Shown here: one piece after another, positions 25,117-34,006 of the stretch | Layout of the letters: every line of letters starts with the position of its first letter | Numbering within the stretch: position 1 is the first letter of the stretch | Assembly: GCF_031344075.1 (NCBI RefSeq) | Contig: NZ_JAVJAN010000001.1 | Coordinates: forward strand, 62,001-126,000 | Source of the DNA: Clostridium aquiflavi | Lineage (GTDB): Bacteria; Bacillota; Clostridia; Clostridiales; Clostridiaceae | Direction: 5' to 3' | DNA length: 64,000 nt | Position numbers and translations under genes: made by a program | Notes under the pieces: generated by a model | Databases searched by the model: none | Told to the model about the DNA's origin: nothing | What the model saw: only the letters and a program-made list of their open reading frames with translations

Positions 25117-26112
25117 TTATTTTACTGTTTCTCTTTCTACTAAATAAGGTGATAAACTTATGTTCTCTTTTGTTTCCTCATCACTATTTATTGCTTTAAG
25201 CAATAATTTAAATGATTCTTCTCCCATTTTATATATTGGTTGAGCAATAGTTGTAAGCTCTGGTTCTATGAATGAACATATACGTATATTATCATAACCC
25301 AATATACTTATATCCTCTGGAACATTATATCCATTTCTAATTAAATACTTAATTCCACCTATTGCCATTACATCACTACTATAAAAAATGCAATCAACAT
25401 TCTTATTCTTCTTGATTATCTTTTCAGTAGCTCTTATTCCTCCATTCATGGAAAAGTTCTCTTCTTCAATTATATCTTCATTTAAAATTTCTAATTTAGA
25501 TGCAAATTCTTTAAAATAATCAAGACGTGTATCTACTCCATGTCTTATTCCACCTACAAATGCTAGATTTTTCTTTGATTTACCAATTAAATACTCAATT
25601 CCAAGTTTTATTCCTTGTTTATTATTACAATGTACTACATTGTACTTTTCCTTATATTTAACTTTTCTATCCACAACAACAAATGGAACGTTATTTCTTA
25701 TTAATAAGTCCAATGAATTAGTTCCATATTTGCTTGGAACTATTATAACTCCATCAACTAATTTACTTATTAGTAATTTTATATAATGTTCTTCCTTTTC
25801 TTCTCTATTTAATGTATTGCATAATATCATGCTAAATCCACAATCTTCTGCTTCAGTTTCTATAGCTTTAGCAATTTCTGAAAAAAAAGGATTTTCTATA
25901 TCTGGAACAATGCATCCAATAGTATAACTTCTATTTGTACTTAACGTTCTTGCTAATGAATTTGGAATATAATTAAGATCTTTAGCAGCTTTTAAAATTT
26001 TATCTCTAGTTTCTTCTAAAACATTTATTTTCTTATTATTTAAGACCATGGACACAGTCGTCTTTGAAACATTTACTTGCTTAGCTATATCCATTATAGT
26101 AACTTTTTTCAA
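25117..26112 (-). CDS. rbsR: LacI family repressor, ribose operon regulator
   Basis: 331 residues. The N-terminal LacI helix-turn-helix is complete (VTIMDIAKQVNVSKTTVSMVLNNK), followed by the hinge ILKAAKDLNYIPNSLARTLS and a periplasmic-binding-protein-like effector domain (TIGCIVPDIENPFFSEIAKAIE, VDCIFYSSDVMAIGG, DISILGYDNIRI, TTIAQPIYKMGEESFKLLLKAI). Located downstream of rbsB, separated by a terminator, so it probably has its own promoter at 26113-26170, where TTAATTAATTAAG repeats occur. Role as ribose repressor is from position. Confidence 0.85.
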   Translation of the reverse strand: MKKVTIMDIAKQVNVSKTTVSMVLNNKKINVLEETRDKILKAAKDLNYIPNSLARTLSTNRSYTIGCIVPDIENPFFSEIAKAIETEAEDCGFSMILCNTLNREEKEEHYIKLLISKLVDGVIIVPSKYGTNSLDLLIRNNVPFVVVDRKVKYKEKYNVVHCNNKQGIKLGIEYLIGKSKKNLAFVGGIRHGVDTRLDYFKEFASKLEILNEDIIEEENFSMNGGIRATEKIIKKNKNVDCIFYSSDVMAIGGIKYLIRNGYNVPEDISILGYDNIRICSFIEPELTTIAQPIYKMGEESFKLLLKAINSDEETKENISLSPYLVERETVK

Positions 26113-26225
26113 AATATCCCCTCCATAAATATCAGTTTTAATTAATTAAGCCCCCTATTAATTAAGTTTTATTTTTATTATTATAGCATACAGCTATAAT
26201 TTTTCTAACCTAAAATATTAACAAT

Positions 26226-26257
26226 AAAAGATCCCTACTAAATGTAGAGATCTTTTT
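26226..26257. terminator. Terminator of the rbs operon
   Basis: AAAAGATC-CCTAC and GTAGAGATCTTTTT form a stem with one mismatch and a four-to-five-base loop, with T or A/T runs on both sides. It lies immediately after the rbsB stop on the minus strand and before the rbsR promoter. Confidence 0.8.
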
Positions 26258-26268
26258 AGTAGTTATAT

Positions 26269-27180
26269 TTATTTTTTTAATACTTTTAAATCTGCTGGAA
26301 CTTGTTTTTCTACAGTTTCACCATTTAAAATTTTACCTGCTTGCTCTACTGCAAGTTCTCCCATTAATGATGGTTGTTGAGCTATAGTGGCAGTCATTTC
26401 TCCAGCATTTACAGCTGTCTCTGCATCTACATTTCCATCAAAGCCAATAACTATAACATTTTTGTTAGCTGCTTTTAAAGCTTTTACAGCACCTAAAGCC
26501 ATTTCATCATTATGAGCAAATACCACATCAAAATCTGGGGTTGCTTGAATTATGTTTTCCATTACTGATAGTCCTTTTTGTCTATCAAATTCAGCTGATT
26601 GACTTGCTACTACTTTTACATTATTTTTACCTGCTATTCCATCATTGAAACCTTTACCTCTGTCTCTTGTAGCTGATGCACCTGGTACACCTTGAAGTTC
26701 TACTACTTTAATAGTTTCTTTATCTTTTAAAGTTTCTAACATATATTCAGCTGCCATGTTTCCTCCCTTTACGTTATCAGAAGATATATGACACACAACT
26801 TCACCACCATTTGATTCTCTATCTAAAGTTATTACTGGTATCTTACTATCATTAGCAACTTGTATTGAATTTTTAACTGCATCACTATCTGTTGGATTTA
26901 TCATTAATGCAGTTACACCTTGTTGCACTAAATCTTCAACATTTGATCTTTCTTTAGTAGAATCATTTTGTGAATCTAAAACTACTAGTTCATATCCCAT
27001 TTCCTTAGCTTTCTTTTCTGCTCCTTCTTTCATTGAAACGAAAAACGGATTGTTTAATGTTGAAAGAACCATACCTAATTTCTTATCATTACTCTTTTGT
27101 GGTGAACACCCAATAAAGCTTCCCACCATTAATGCTCCAGCCATAGTAAGTGATAATAATTTTAAACTTCTTCTTTTCAT
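26269..27180 (-). CDS. rbsB: Ribose ABC transporter, substrate-binding lipoprotein
   Basis: 303 residues. Lipoprotein signal peptide MKRRSLKLLSLTMAGALMVGS followed by the lipobox FIGC. The mature part is a type I periplasmic-binding fold (LGMVLSTLNNPFFVSMKEGAEKKAKEMG, ALMINPTDSDAVKNSI, FDVVFAHNDEMALGAVKAL, VIGFDGNVDAE). Captures ribose outside the membrane for RbsA/RbsC. Last structural gene of the operon. Two near-identical AT-rich 20-base repeats lie between it and rbsC. Confidence 0.92.
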   Translation of the reverse strand: MKRRSLKLLSLTMAGALMVGSFIGCSPQKSNDKKLGMVLSTLNNPFFVSMKEGAEKKAKEMGYELVVLDSQNDSTKERSNVEDLVQQGVTALMINPTDSDAVKNSIQVANDSKIPVITLDRESNGGEVVCHISSDNVKGGNMAAEYMLETLKDKETIKVVELQGVPGASATRDRGKGFNDGIAGKNNVKVVASQSAEFDRQKGLSVMENIIQATPDFDVVFAHNDEMALGAVKALKAANKNVIVIGFDGNVDAETAVNAGEMTATIAQQPSLMGELAVEQAGKILNGETVEKQVPADLKVLKK

Positions 27181-27200
27181 CTTTAATTTCCTCCTCTTTC

Positions 27201-27245
27201 TCTTATAATTGTTTATATTTTTATATAATTGTTTATATTTTTTAA
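27201..27245. repeat. Tandem AT-rich repeat upstream of rbsB
   Basis: ATAATTGTTTATATTTTTAT is followed directly by ATAATTGTTTATATTTTTT, a near-perfect tandem duplication in the 74-base gap between rbsC and rbsB. Short tracts of this kind can alter mRNA cleavage or translation of the binding-protein gene. Confidence 0.6.
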
Positions 27246-27254
27246 ATATCTTAT

Positions 27255-28187
27255 TTATTTTCTTCCCTTTTTGTCTAATAAGACAGCTACTAATATAACT
27301 ATTCCTTTTATTATTAATTGGTAGAATGGTGATACATTAAGAAGGTTTAATCCATTATTTAAAACTCCTATAATTAATGCACCTATTATAGTACCCATTA
27401 CACTTCCTTCTCCACCTGCAAGGCTGGTACCACCTATTACTACTGCAGCAATTGCATCTAATTCAAATCCTGAACCTGCATTTGGAGATGCTGACCCAAT
27501 TCTACTAGTTATAATAACACCACTTACTGCAGCTGCTATTCCTGAAACTACATATACTAAAGTCTTTATTTTATCTGTATTTATACCTGAAAGTCTTGCT
27601 GAATCCTCATTTCCACCTAAAGCATATAAATATCTACCAAATCTTGTTTGAGTTAATACGTAATATGCTATTGCTACCATTATGGCTGTAATTATTACTG
27701 GTAGTGGTAATATTCCTAATTTAAAATTTCCTATAGCATTAAAACTTCCTGTTAATCCTGATATAGGATTTCCATTTGTGAACACATAAGTTACACCCCT
27801 AAATATAGTCATGGAAGCAAGTGTAACTATAAATGCTTGAATCTTTCCTTTTGAAATAAGCATTCCGTTGATAATTCCTACTACAATACCTACTACTACT
27901 GCAACTATAATTGCTAGGAATACGTTTCCACCGGAGTTAATAATTGATGCGGCTAAAGCACCACTAATAGCTAATGTTGATCCTACTGATAAGTCTATTC
28001 CTCCTGTTAATATTACAAATGTCATACCTATGGCAATTATTGCATTCACAGAAACCTGAGTTAATACATTCGTTATATTTGATACAGATAAAAATCTTGG
28101 AGTTAATATAGAAATAGCTATACATAATATGAAAAGCCCTATTAATGATTTATATTTTGATAAATTTTTATTTTTAATACTTTGCAT
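27255..28187 (-). CDS. rbsC: Ribose ABC transporter permease
   Basis: 310 residues, about eight to ten helices. RbsC/BPD_transp_2 features: VNAIIAIGMTFVILTGGIDLSVGSTLAISG, GKIQAFIVTLASMTIFRGVTYVFTNG, and the EAA-like cytoplasmic loop GGNEDSARLSGINTDKIKTLVYVVSG, then VVIGGTSLAGGEGSVMGTIIGAL. Forms the membrane channel. 18 bases downstream of rbsA. Confidence 0.93.
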   Translation of the reverse strand: MQSIKNKNLSKYKSLIGLFILCIAISILTPRFLSVSNITNVLTQVSVNAIIAIGMTFVILTGGIDLSVGSTLAISGALAASIINSGGNVFLAIIVAVVVGIVVGIINGMLISKGKIQAFIVTLASMTIFRGVTYVFTNGNPISGLTGSFNAIGNFKLGILPLPVIITAIMVAIAYYVLTQTRFGRYLYALGGNEDSARLSGINTDKIKTLVYVVSGIAAAVSGVIITSRIGSASPNAGSGFELDAIAAVVIGGTSLAGGEGSVMGTIIGALIIGVLNNGLNLLNVSPFYQLIIKGIVILVAVLLDKKGRK

Positions 28188-28205
28188 AATTATCCCACCT
28201 TTTTT

Positions 28206-29708
28206 TTACTTTATACCTACAGCAAGCTTCATTACTGCTTCTTGATTGGCTTCATCTCTTGAAAGTTCTCCTGAAACTGCACCTTCTCTCATTACCATAA
28301 TCCTATCACTTATACCTAATACTTCTGGTAAATCTGAAGAAATCATTATTATAGCTTTACCCATAGCTTTCAACTTATTTAATAATTCATATATTTCTTT
28401 CTTAGCACCTACATCAATACCTCTTGTAGGTTCATCAATAATTAAAACTTTAGGTGATAATAATAACCATTTTGCTAAAATAACCTTTTGTTGATTACCT
28501 CCACTTAAATTTTTTATTAGTTGTTCCGCATTTGGAGTTCTTATTCTTAGTTTTGTAATATACTCTTCAACATCTTTTTCTTCTAAAGATTTATTAACAC
28601 GCTTTAAATTATTTTCATACATCTGTAGATTTCCTAGTGTCATGTTTTCAGCTACAGACATTCCTAAAATTAATCCTTCTTTCTTTCTATCTTCTGGTAA
28701 GTAGCATATTCCTTTATTTATAGCATCTTTTGGACATGTTATCTTTACCTTTTGACCATCTATAAATATTTCTCCACTTTGACTTTTAAAATCTCCAAAT
28801 ATTGTTTTTGCAAGTTCTGTTCTCCCTGCACCCATTAAACCTGCTACTCCAAGTATTTCACCAGCATTAACTTCAAAAGAAACATTTTTAACTTTTTTTT
28901 CGTAATTTAAATTTTTTACATTTAATATTGTTTCACCTTTTTCAACTTTCTTATATGGAAATTGATCCTCTATAGTTCTTCCTACCATCATTGCTATTAA
29001 TTTATTATTATCAATATCAGCAACCTTAGCCTCACCAGCATACTTACCATCTCTAAGTACTGCTACTCTATCACACATTGCAAATATTTCTTCCATTCTA
29101 TGAGATATATATATTATAGCTATATTTTTTTTCTTAAGATTATCAATTACATCAAATAATTTCTTAGTTTCTACGTCCGTAAGTGCAGTTGTTGGTTCAT
29201 CCATTATAATTATACTTGAATTTTTAGTTAAAGCTTTTGCAATTTCTATCATTTGTTTTTCCCCTACATTGATATCTCTTACTAACGCTTCTGGGTCCAC
29301 ATTACATCCTATTTGGTCTAAGAATAATTTACTTCTTTCTATTAAAACCTTTTTATTTATCTTTCTTGTATATTGAGAAAATTTTTCATTCCCTAAAAAA
29401 ATATTTTCTGCTACTGTTAAATTAGGAATAACACTTAACTCTTGATGTATTATAGCAACTCCCAATTTTTCAGCTTCCCTTATTCCCTTAATATTTACTT
29501 CTTCTCCTTCAATAAATATTTTTCCCTCATCTTTAGTATAAACTCCACTTAAGATTTTCATCAAAGTAGATTTTCCTGCTCCATTTTCTCCCATTAGAGC
29601 TGTTACTTCTCCACCATATGCTGTAACATTAACATTATCAAGCGCTTTTACTCCAGGGAACATTTTTGATATATTCTCCATCTTTAATTTAGGTTTCTTT
29701 GTTTCCAT
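28206..29708 (-). CDS. rbsA: Ribose ABC transporter, double ATP-binding subunit
   Basis: 500 residues from the ATG at 29708 (AAGAAGGGGGAATTCTA upstream). Two ABC cassettes: Walker A GENGAGKSTLMKILSG near 45 with Walker B IIIMDEPTTALT, and a degenerate second site AGLMGAGRTELAKTIFG with NLSGGNQQKVILAKWLL and VLIIDEPTRGIDVGAK. The degenerate second Walker A (GAGRTE) is normal for RbsA-type proteins. Drives ribose import with RbsB and RbsC. Confidence 0.93.
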   Translation of the reverse strand: METKKPKLKMENISKMFPGVKALDNVNVTAYGGEVTALMGENGAGKSTLMKILSGVYTKDEGKIFIEGEEVNIKGIREAEKLGVAIIHQELSVIPNLTVAENIFLGNEKFSQYTRKINKKVLIERSKLFLDQIGCNVDPEALVRDINVGEKQMIEIAKALTKNSSIIIMDEPTTALTDVETKKLFDVIDNLKKKNIAIIYISHRMEEIFAMCDRVAVLRDGKYAGEAKVADIDNNKLIAMMVGRTIEDQFPYKKVEKGETILNVKNLNYEKKVKNVSFEVNAGEILGVAGLMGAGRTELAKTIFGDFKSQSGEIFIDGQKVKITCPKDAINKGICYLPEDRKKEGLILGMSVAENMTLGNLQMYENNLKRVNKSLEEKDVEEYITKLRIRTPNAEQLIKNLSGGNQQKVILAKWLLLSPKVLIIDEPTRGIDVGAKKEIYELLNKLKAMGKAIIMISSDLPEVLGISDRIMVMREGAVSGELSRDEANQEAVMKLAVGIK

Positions 29709-29724
29709 TAGAATTCCCCCTTCT

Positions 29725-30120
29725 TTAAAAAACAACTCCTGATTTTAAAATTATATTTGCATAAGGAGTTTGTTCTCCAGTTCTTACCACTGCTTTACAT
29801 TCCTTTAACTTAAATTTTAATTCTTCATGAGAAATAAATGTTATTTTAGCATCACCTATTACTTCTTTTATTTCATTGTAAAGTTCTGGACTAATGTCCT
29901 CTGTTTCTTTAGCTAAAATCACCTCTTCTATTTGTAGTTCTAGTAATGTTGCTTTTAAAGTTTGAATAAATGTTGGGATACCTTTTATTAATGCTAAGTC
30001 TATTCTTTCACTTTCATCAGGTATTGGTAAACCACAATCTCCTATTGCAATCATATCTGTATGACCCATTTTTGAAATTACTGAACTTAAATTACTGTTT
30101 AATAATTCTGTTTTTCTCAT
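29725..30120 (-). CDS. rbsD: D-ribose pyranase
   Basis: 131 residues. Characteristic RbsD pattern: LLNSNLSSVISKMGHTDMIAIGDCGLPIP with the catalytic His, FIQTLKATLLELQIEEVILAKE and the C-terminal VVRTGEQTPYANIILKSGVVF. Interconverts ribose pyranose and furanose forms for the kinase. Five bases after rbsK. Confidence 0.93.
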   Translation of the reverse strand: MRKTELLNSNLSSVISKMGHTDMIAIGDCGLPIPDESERIDLALIKGIPTFIQTLKATLLELQIEEVILAKETEDISPELYNEIKEVIGDAKITFISHEELKFKLKECKAVVRTGEQTPYANIILKSGVVF

Positions 30121-30125
30121 TTGTT

Positions 30126-31055
30126 TTATTCCTCTCCGTAAACTTTAATTACTTCTTCTTTGTGTGGTATTGATGGTTGAGCACCTTCTTTTTGTACTGC
30201 TATTGAAGATACCCTATTGCCAAATTTAACTGCCTTAAGTAAGTTTTCTTTAGTTATTTCATTTGGATTTAATTTTGTACTTAATCCACCTATAAAGCTA
30301 TCTCCTGCTGCTGTAGTATCTATTGCATTTACTTTATATGCAGGTACTAATTCACAAAAGTCTTTTCCTATTACTGCTGCACCTTTTGAACCCATTGTTA
30401 TTATTACAGACTTAACTCCTTTATCCATAAAAACTTTTGCAGCTTTTTTTGCGTCTTCTAAATTTTTAACTTTTACACCAGTTAGAACTTCTGCTTCAGT
30501 TTCATTTGGAACTATAATATCTGTAACTGCTAAAAGTTCATCTTTTATTTTCTTTGCTGGTGCAGGATTTAATATTGTTATTTTTTCATTTTCTTTTGCA
30601 TTTTTAAATGCTATTAAAGATATTTCTTCTGGTGTTTCAAACTGTGCAATTAAAATATCACTTTCTTTTATTCTATCCAATGTAGAATTTATCTCTATTT
30701 CACTAATACTCATATTTGAACCTGGATTAACAATGATTGAATTATTGCCAGTATCTGCTACCATTATCATTGCAGTTCCTGTTGCATTAGAATTATCTTC
30801 AAAAACGTAATCTATATTTATGTTATCATTTCTTAACTCTTCTCTTAATGTCCTACCATAATCATCTTTTCCAATTTTAGCTATCATGGAAACATGTGCA
30901 CCACTTCTTTTTGCTGCTACTGCTTGATTAGCACCTTTACCACCTGGTATTTTCTCATATGATTTAGATAGTATTGTTTCTCCTGGCTTAGGCATATCTT
31001 TTATTTTCATAACTAAGTCCATATTCATACTTCCAAGTACACATATCTTATTCAT
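30126..31055 (-). CDS. rbsK: Ribokinase
   Basis: 309 residues. PfkB fold: MDLVMKIKDMPKPGETI and the GGKGANQAVAAKRSGA substrate motif at the start, then the C-terminal ATP/anion-hole signature IDTTAAGDSFIGGLSTKL with the catalytic Asp. Phosphorylates ribose to ribose-5-phosphate. First gene of the minus-strand rbs operon, behind three LacI-type operator-like sequences. Confidence 0.94.
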   Translation of the reverse strand: MNKICVLGSMNMDLVMKIKDMPKPGETILSKSYEKIPGGKGANQAVAAKRSGAHVSMIAKIGKDDYGRTLREELRNDNINIDYVFEDNSNATGTAMIMVADTGNNSIIVNPGSNMSISEIEINSTLDRIKESDILIAQFETPEEISLIAFKNAKENEKITILNPAPAKKIKDELLAVTDIIVPNETEAEVLTGVKVKNLEDAKKAAKVFMDKGVKSVIITMGSKGAAVIGKDFCELVPAYKVNAIDTTAAGDSFIGGLSTKLNPNEITKENLLKAVKFGNRVSSIAVQKEGAQPSIPHKEEVIKVYGEE

Positions 31056-31087
31056 ATAAATTCCTCCATCACCTAATTAAATATTAG

Positions 31088-31143
31088 TTAACCGTTTCAC
31101 TGAACCGATTAACCATAGTATAAACCATCTGTAAACGTTAATC
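31088..31143 (-). promoter_or_regulatory. Cluster of LacI-type operator-like sites upstream of rbsK
   Basis: Three sequences with the LacI-family CG centre lie within 56 bases: TTAACCGTTTCA (31088-31099), TGAACCGATTAA (31101-31112) and TGTAAACGTTAATC (31130-31143). The first two resemble an RbsR operator pair. The third is close to a catabolite-control (cre) site but deviates at its last two positions. Assignment between RbsR and CcpA is inference. Confidence 0.6.
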
Positions 31144-31290
31144 AATAGTTTTTTAAATTTTTTTTATTTTTTTATTTTACCCAAATTTATGCTTCCTATT
31201 CTGATATTTATTTCTATTTGAAAATATTTTTCATTTGTTGTATAATTTATATATAAAAACATATTAATATAAATTTAAGGTGGTACATAT

Positions 31291-31602
31291 ATGAACGTTT
31301 ATGCAATAACTTATTATTTAAAAGAAGACACACATTCATGTGGTTGTGAAGATCATCACGAAGAACATCATCACCATCATCATCGTGATGATTACGAAAT
31401 AACTGGAAACATTAAAGCTTTAGGAGCTTGGGCACATTTAATGCCTACTAGTTTTCTAGTTAAATGTGAATTAACTGCAGATGAAATTTCAACAAAGCTT
31501 AAAGAATTTCTTCAAGATAAAGACATGCTTTTTGTTACAGAAGTAACTAAAGATAATGTTGCTTCTTTAACACCAGGCGTTGTTGAATGGATAAATCAAT
31601 AA
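31291..31602 (+). CDS. Cas2/SinR-like small protein with a histidine-rich insertion
   Basis: 103 residues, ATG after AAGGTGGTACATAT. Without the insertion the chain follows the Cas2-like ferredoxin fold of SinR-family proteins: NVYAITYYLKEDT, then ITGNIKALGAWAHLMPTSFLVKCELTADEISTKLKEFL and DMLFVTEVTKDN. Between strand 1 and helix 1 (residues 15-32) lies CGCEDHH followed by EEHHHHHHRDD, a likely metal-binding loop. No CRISPR or Cas1 is nearby, so an immunity role is not indicated. Monocistronic with a terminator. Metal-responsive nucleic-acid binding is a guess. Confidence 0.65.
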   Translation: MNVYAITYYLKEDTHSCGCEDHHEEHHHHHHRDDYEITGNIKALGAWAHLMPTSFLVKCELTADEISTKLKEFLQDKDMLFVTEVTKDNVASLTPGVVEWINQ

Positions 31603-31613
31603 GATTTTAACTG

Positions 31614-31651
31614 AAAAAGGCATGTTCATTTTATTTTGAGCATGTCTTTTT
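31614..31651 (+). terminator. Terminator after the His-rich gene
   Basis: AAAAAGGCATGTTCA (31614-31628) pairs with TGAGCATGTCTTTTT (31637-31651) with few mismatches and a T-run. Confidence 0.75.
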
Positions 31652-31910
31652 CTTATTTGTATTACAATTCTTTAAACAATTTAACATATACTCTTACTTT
31701 AACTTTAATAATTCTAATTTCAAGTAGATGATGAATTCTTCTATTTTCTCTAATTTCTCTAATATTTTTATTAGATTCTTTAATTCTTCTTAATTTATAG
31801 TTTAAAATTTAATATTTTATTAGGTAAATGTTGGTTTAAGATTTTATTAAATGTTACGATAGATAAATGTACTATTTTATTAAATAACTATATTAGGAGG
31901 AAAATTTAAA

Positions 31911-33920
31911 ATGAAAAAACTAAAGTTTAAAAGTATAAAACAGCAATTATTACTATGTTTTATATCTCTAATTGTAATTATGTGTACAGGCATAGCCTTA
32001 ATTTCTATGTACATATCAAAAAAATCTGTAATTTCAACTGTTAATATCACCTTACCTGAAGTTGCTAAACAAGCAAGTTCTTCTGTAGAAAATGCAATTA
32101 ATACTCAAACTAAAATTTTAGAAACTTTAGCTACTAATGAAAAGATAAAAAATGAAACTACACCAATAGAGGAAAAATTAGCACTGCTTTCAGAGATTTC
32201 AAAACAAAATGGCTATTTAAAGATGACTTTTGTAGATATTAATGGAAATGGATTTAATACTGATAATCAACCATTAAATATATCTGATAGGGACTACTTT
32301 AAAAAATCTCTTTCAGGCATAAGCACTGTATCTGATCCAATAATAAGTAAAGCTGATAATACTCTTATTGTTGTATACAGTGTACCTATAAAAAATAATG
32401 ATACTATAGTTGGAGTTTTAACTGCTATTAGAGATGGTAATGAATTAAGCGGCTATACTGATAATATTAAATTTGGAAAAACAGGCACTGCATATATGAT
32501 TAATAAAGAAGGAACTATAATTGCACATAATAATAAAGAACTAGTAATCAATAAAGATAATGACTTTGAAAATGTAAAAAGTGACCCTTTATTAGAATCT
32601 ATAGTTAAAATAGAAAAAAAAATGGTTGAAGGTGAACTAGGCTCTGGAGAATATTCTTATAAAGATAAAAATAAATATGTTGGCTATTCTCCTATTAAAA
32701 GTACAGGTTGGTCTGTAGCTATAGTAGTTGAAAAAGATGAAATTTTAAGTCAACTAACTACTTTAAAACTAGTTATTGGCATAACATTAATTATCTTTGT
32801 TTTATTAGGTAGTTTTATGGTGCTACTTCTTTCATCATCAATTACAAAACCTATAAAATTATCAATGCAACAATTAAAATCTATATCTGAAGGTGATTTG
32901 ACATTAAATATTTCAGAAAAACTTTTAGATAGAACTGATGAACTTGGAGAAATGGCAAAATCTATAGACACTATGAAAGTTTCTATGATTAGTATGATTA
33001 ATAATATAAAATTAAGTTCCTCTAATATAGACACTCAAAGTGATACTTTATTAGTGTTATCAAATGAAATGTCAGCCTCAAGTAAAAACATTTCAATTGC
33101 TACTAATGATGTTGCTAAAGGAACAGTAGGTCAAGCTCAAGATTTAATAGATATTACTACTATATTACAAAATTTCAGTGCTAAATTAGATGATATGGTT
33201 AAAATAATAAGTGATATAGATTCAAATACAAGTAATATAAAATCTAAGTCTTATTCTAGCAATACAGATATGGAAACTGTTATTCAATCTGTAAATAATG
33301 TTAATAAAGCATTTAATGATTTAATTATAAAGATACAAAGTGTTGGTTCTAATGTTACAAAAATAAACGAAATAACTAATTTAATAAATAGCATATCTGA
33401 ACAGACTAATCTTCTTGCATTAAACGCAGCTATTGAAGCAGCAAGAGCTGGTGAATCTGGTAGAGGTTTTTCTGTTGTAGCAGATGAAATAAGAAAACTT
33501 GCTGAACAAAGTAAAGAATCTTCATTAAGTATTTCTAGCTTAATATCAGAAATTTCTATAGATACAAATCTTATGATTAATACTACTGATACTATGAAAG
33601 ATGAGCTTAAAATTCAAGAAAATAATATATATACTGCAATAAAATCTTTTGAAACAATTACAGTTGCAGTTGATGAGATTACCCCTAAAATTGAATTAGC
33701 TAATAATTCTGTTAATGATTTAAATGAAAATAAAGAAAGTATTTTAATTAAAATAGAAACATCATCTTCAATTGCTGAAGAAGTTTCTGCTTCAGCTGAA
33801 GAAATATCGGCATCAACTGAAGAAATGAATAAATCTACTGATGAATTATCAAATTCTGTTGAATTATTAAATAATATGAGTACTGAAATGATTAACAATG
33901 TAAACAAATTTAAAATATAA
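31911..33920 (+). CDS. Methyl-accepting chemotaxis protein (Cache sensor)
   Basis: 669 residues, ATG after AGGAGGAAAATTTAA. First helix about 12-34 (LLLCFISLIVIMCTGIALIS), an extracellular Cache-type ligand domain to about 280 (YLKMTFVDINGNGFNTDNQP; ISDRDYFKKSLSG; YMINKEGTIIAHNN), a second helix (VIGITLIIFVLLGSFMVLLL), HAMP, then a long cytoplasmic coiled coil. The tip has the conserved hairpin ISEQTNLLALNAAIEAARAGE and RGFSVVADEIRKLAEQS. Senses an unknown small molecule and signals to CheA/CheW or CheV. Monocistronic. Confidence 0.93.
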   Translation: MKKLKFKSIKQQLLLCFISLIVIMCTGIALISMYISKKSVISTVNITLPEVAKQASSSVENAINTQTKILETLATNEKIKNETTPIEEKLALLSEISKQNGYLKMTFVDINGNGFNTDNQPLNISDRDYFKKSLSGISTVSDPIISKADNTLIVVYSVPIKNNDTIVGVLTAIRDGNELSGYTDNIKFGKTGTAYMINKEGTIIAHNNKELVINKDNDFENVKSDPLLESIVKIEKKMVEGELGSGEYSYKDKNKYVGYSPIKSTGWSVAIVVEKDEILSQLTTLKLVIGITLIIFVLLGSFMVLLLSSSITKPIKLSMQQLKSISEGDLTLNISEKLLDRTDELGEMAKSIDTMKVSMISMINNIKLSSSNIDTQSDTLLVLSNEMSASSKNISIATNDVAKGTVGQAQDLIDITTILQNFSAKLDDMVKIISDIDSNTSNIKSKSYSSNTDMETVIQSVNNVNKAFNDLIIKIQSVGSNVTKINEITNLINSISEQTNLLALNAAIEAARAGESGRGFSVVADEIRKLAEQSKESSLSISSLISEISIDTNLMINTTDTMKDELKIQENNIYTAIKSFETITVAVDEITPKIELANNSVNDLNENKESILIKIETSSSIAEEVSASAEEISASTEEMNKSTDELSNSVELLNNMSTEMINNVNKFKI

Positions 33921-33966
33921 AATTGAAAAACTCTAGATAATCTTATGTAAATGAAAAATTATATTA

Positions 33967-34004
33967 AAAAATGCCGTACTATTTATTTTATAGTACGGCA
34001 TTTT
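33967..34004. terminator. Bidirectional terminator between receptor and deacetylase genes
   Basis: AAAATGCCGTACTAT and ATAGTACGGCATTTT form a perfect 15-bp stem around a seven-to-eight-base loop, serving the plus-strand receptor and the converging deacetylase gene. Confidence 0.85.
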
Positions 34005-34006
34005 AA

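Noticed and set aside
30217..30810. 197-codon plus-strand open frame
   Set aside because: Antisense to ribokinase, which has full family motifs; no start signals.
31375..31383. CAT/CAC repeat run as a possible microsatellite
   Set aside because: It is in frame and encodes the polyhistidine part of a well-supported gene.
31291..31602. CRISPR adaptation gene cas2
   Set aside because: The fold resembles Cas2/SinR but there is no cas1, no repeat array and an added His-rich loop.
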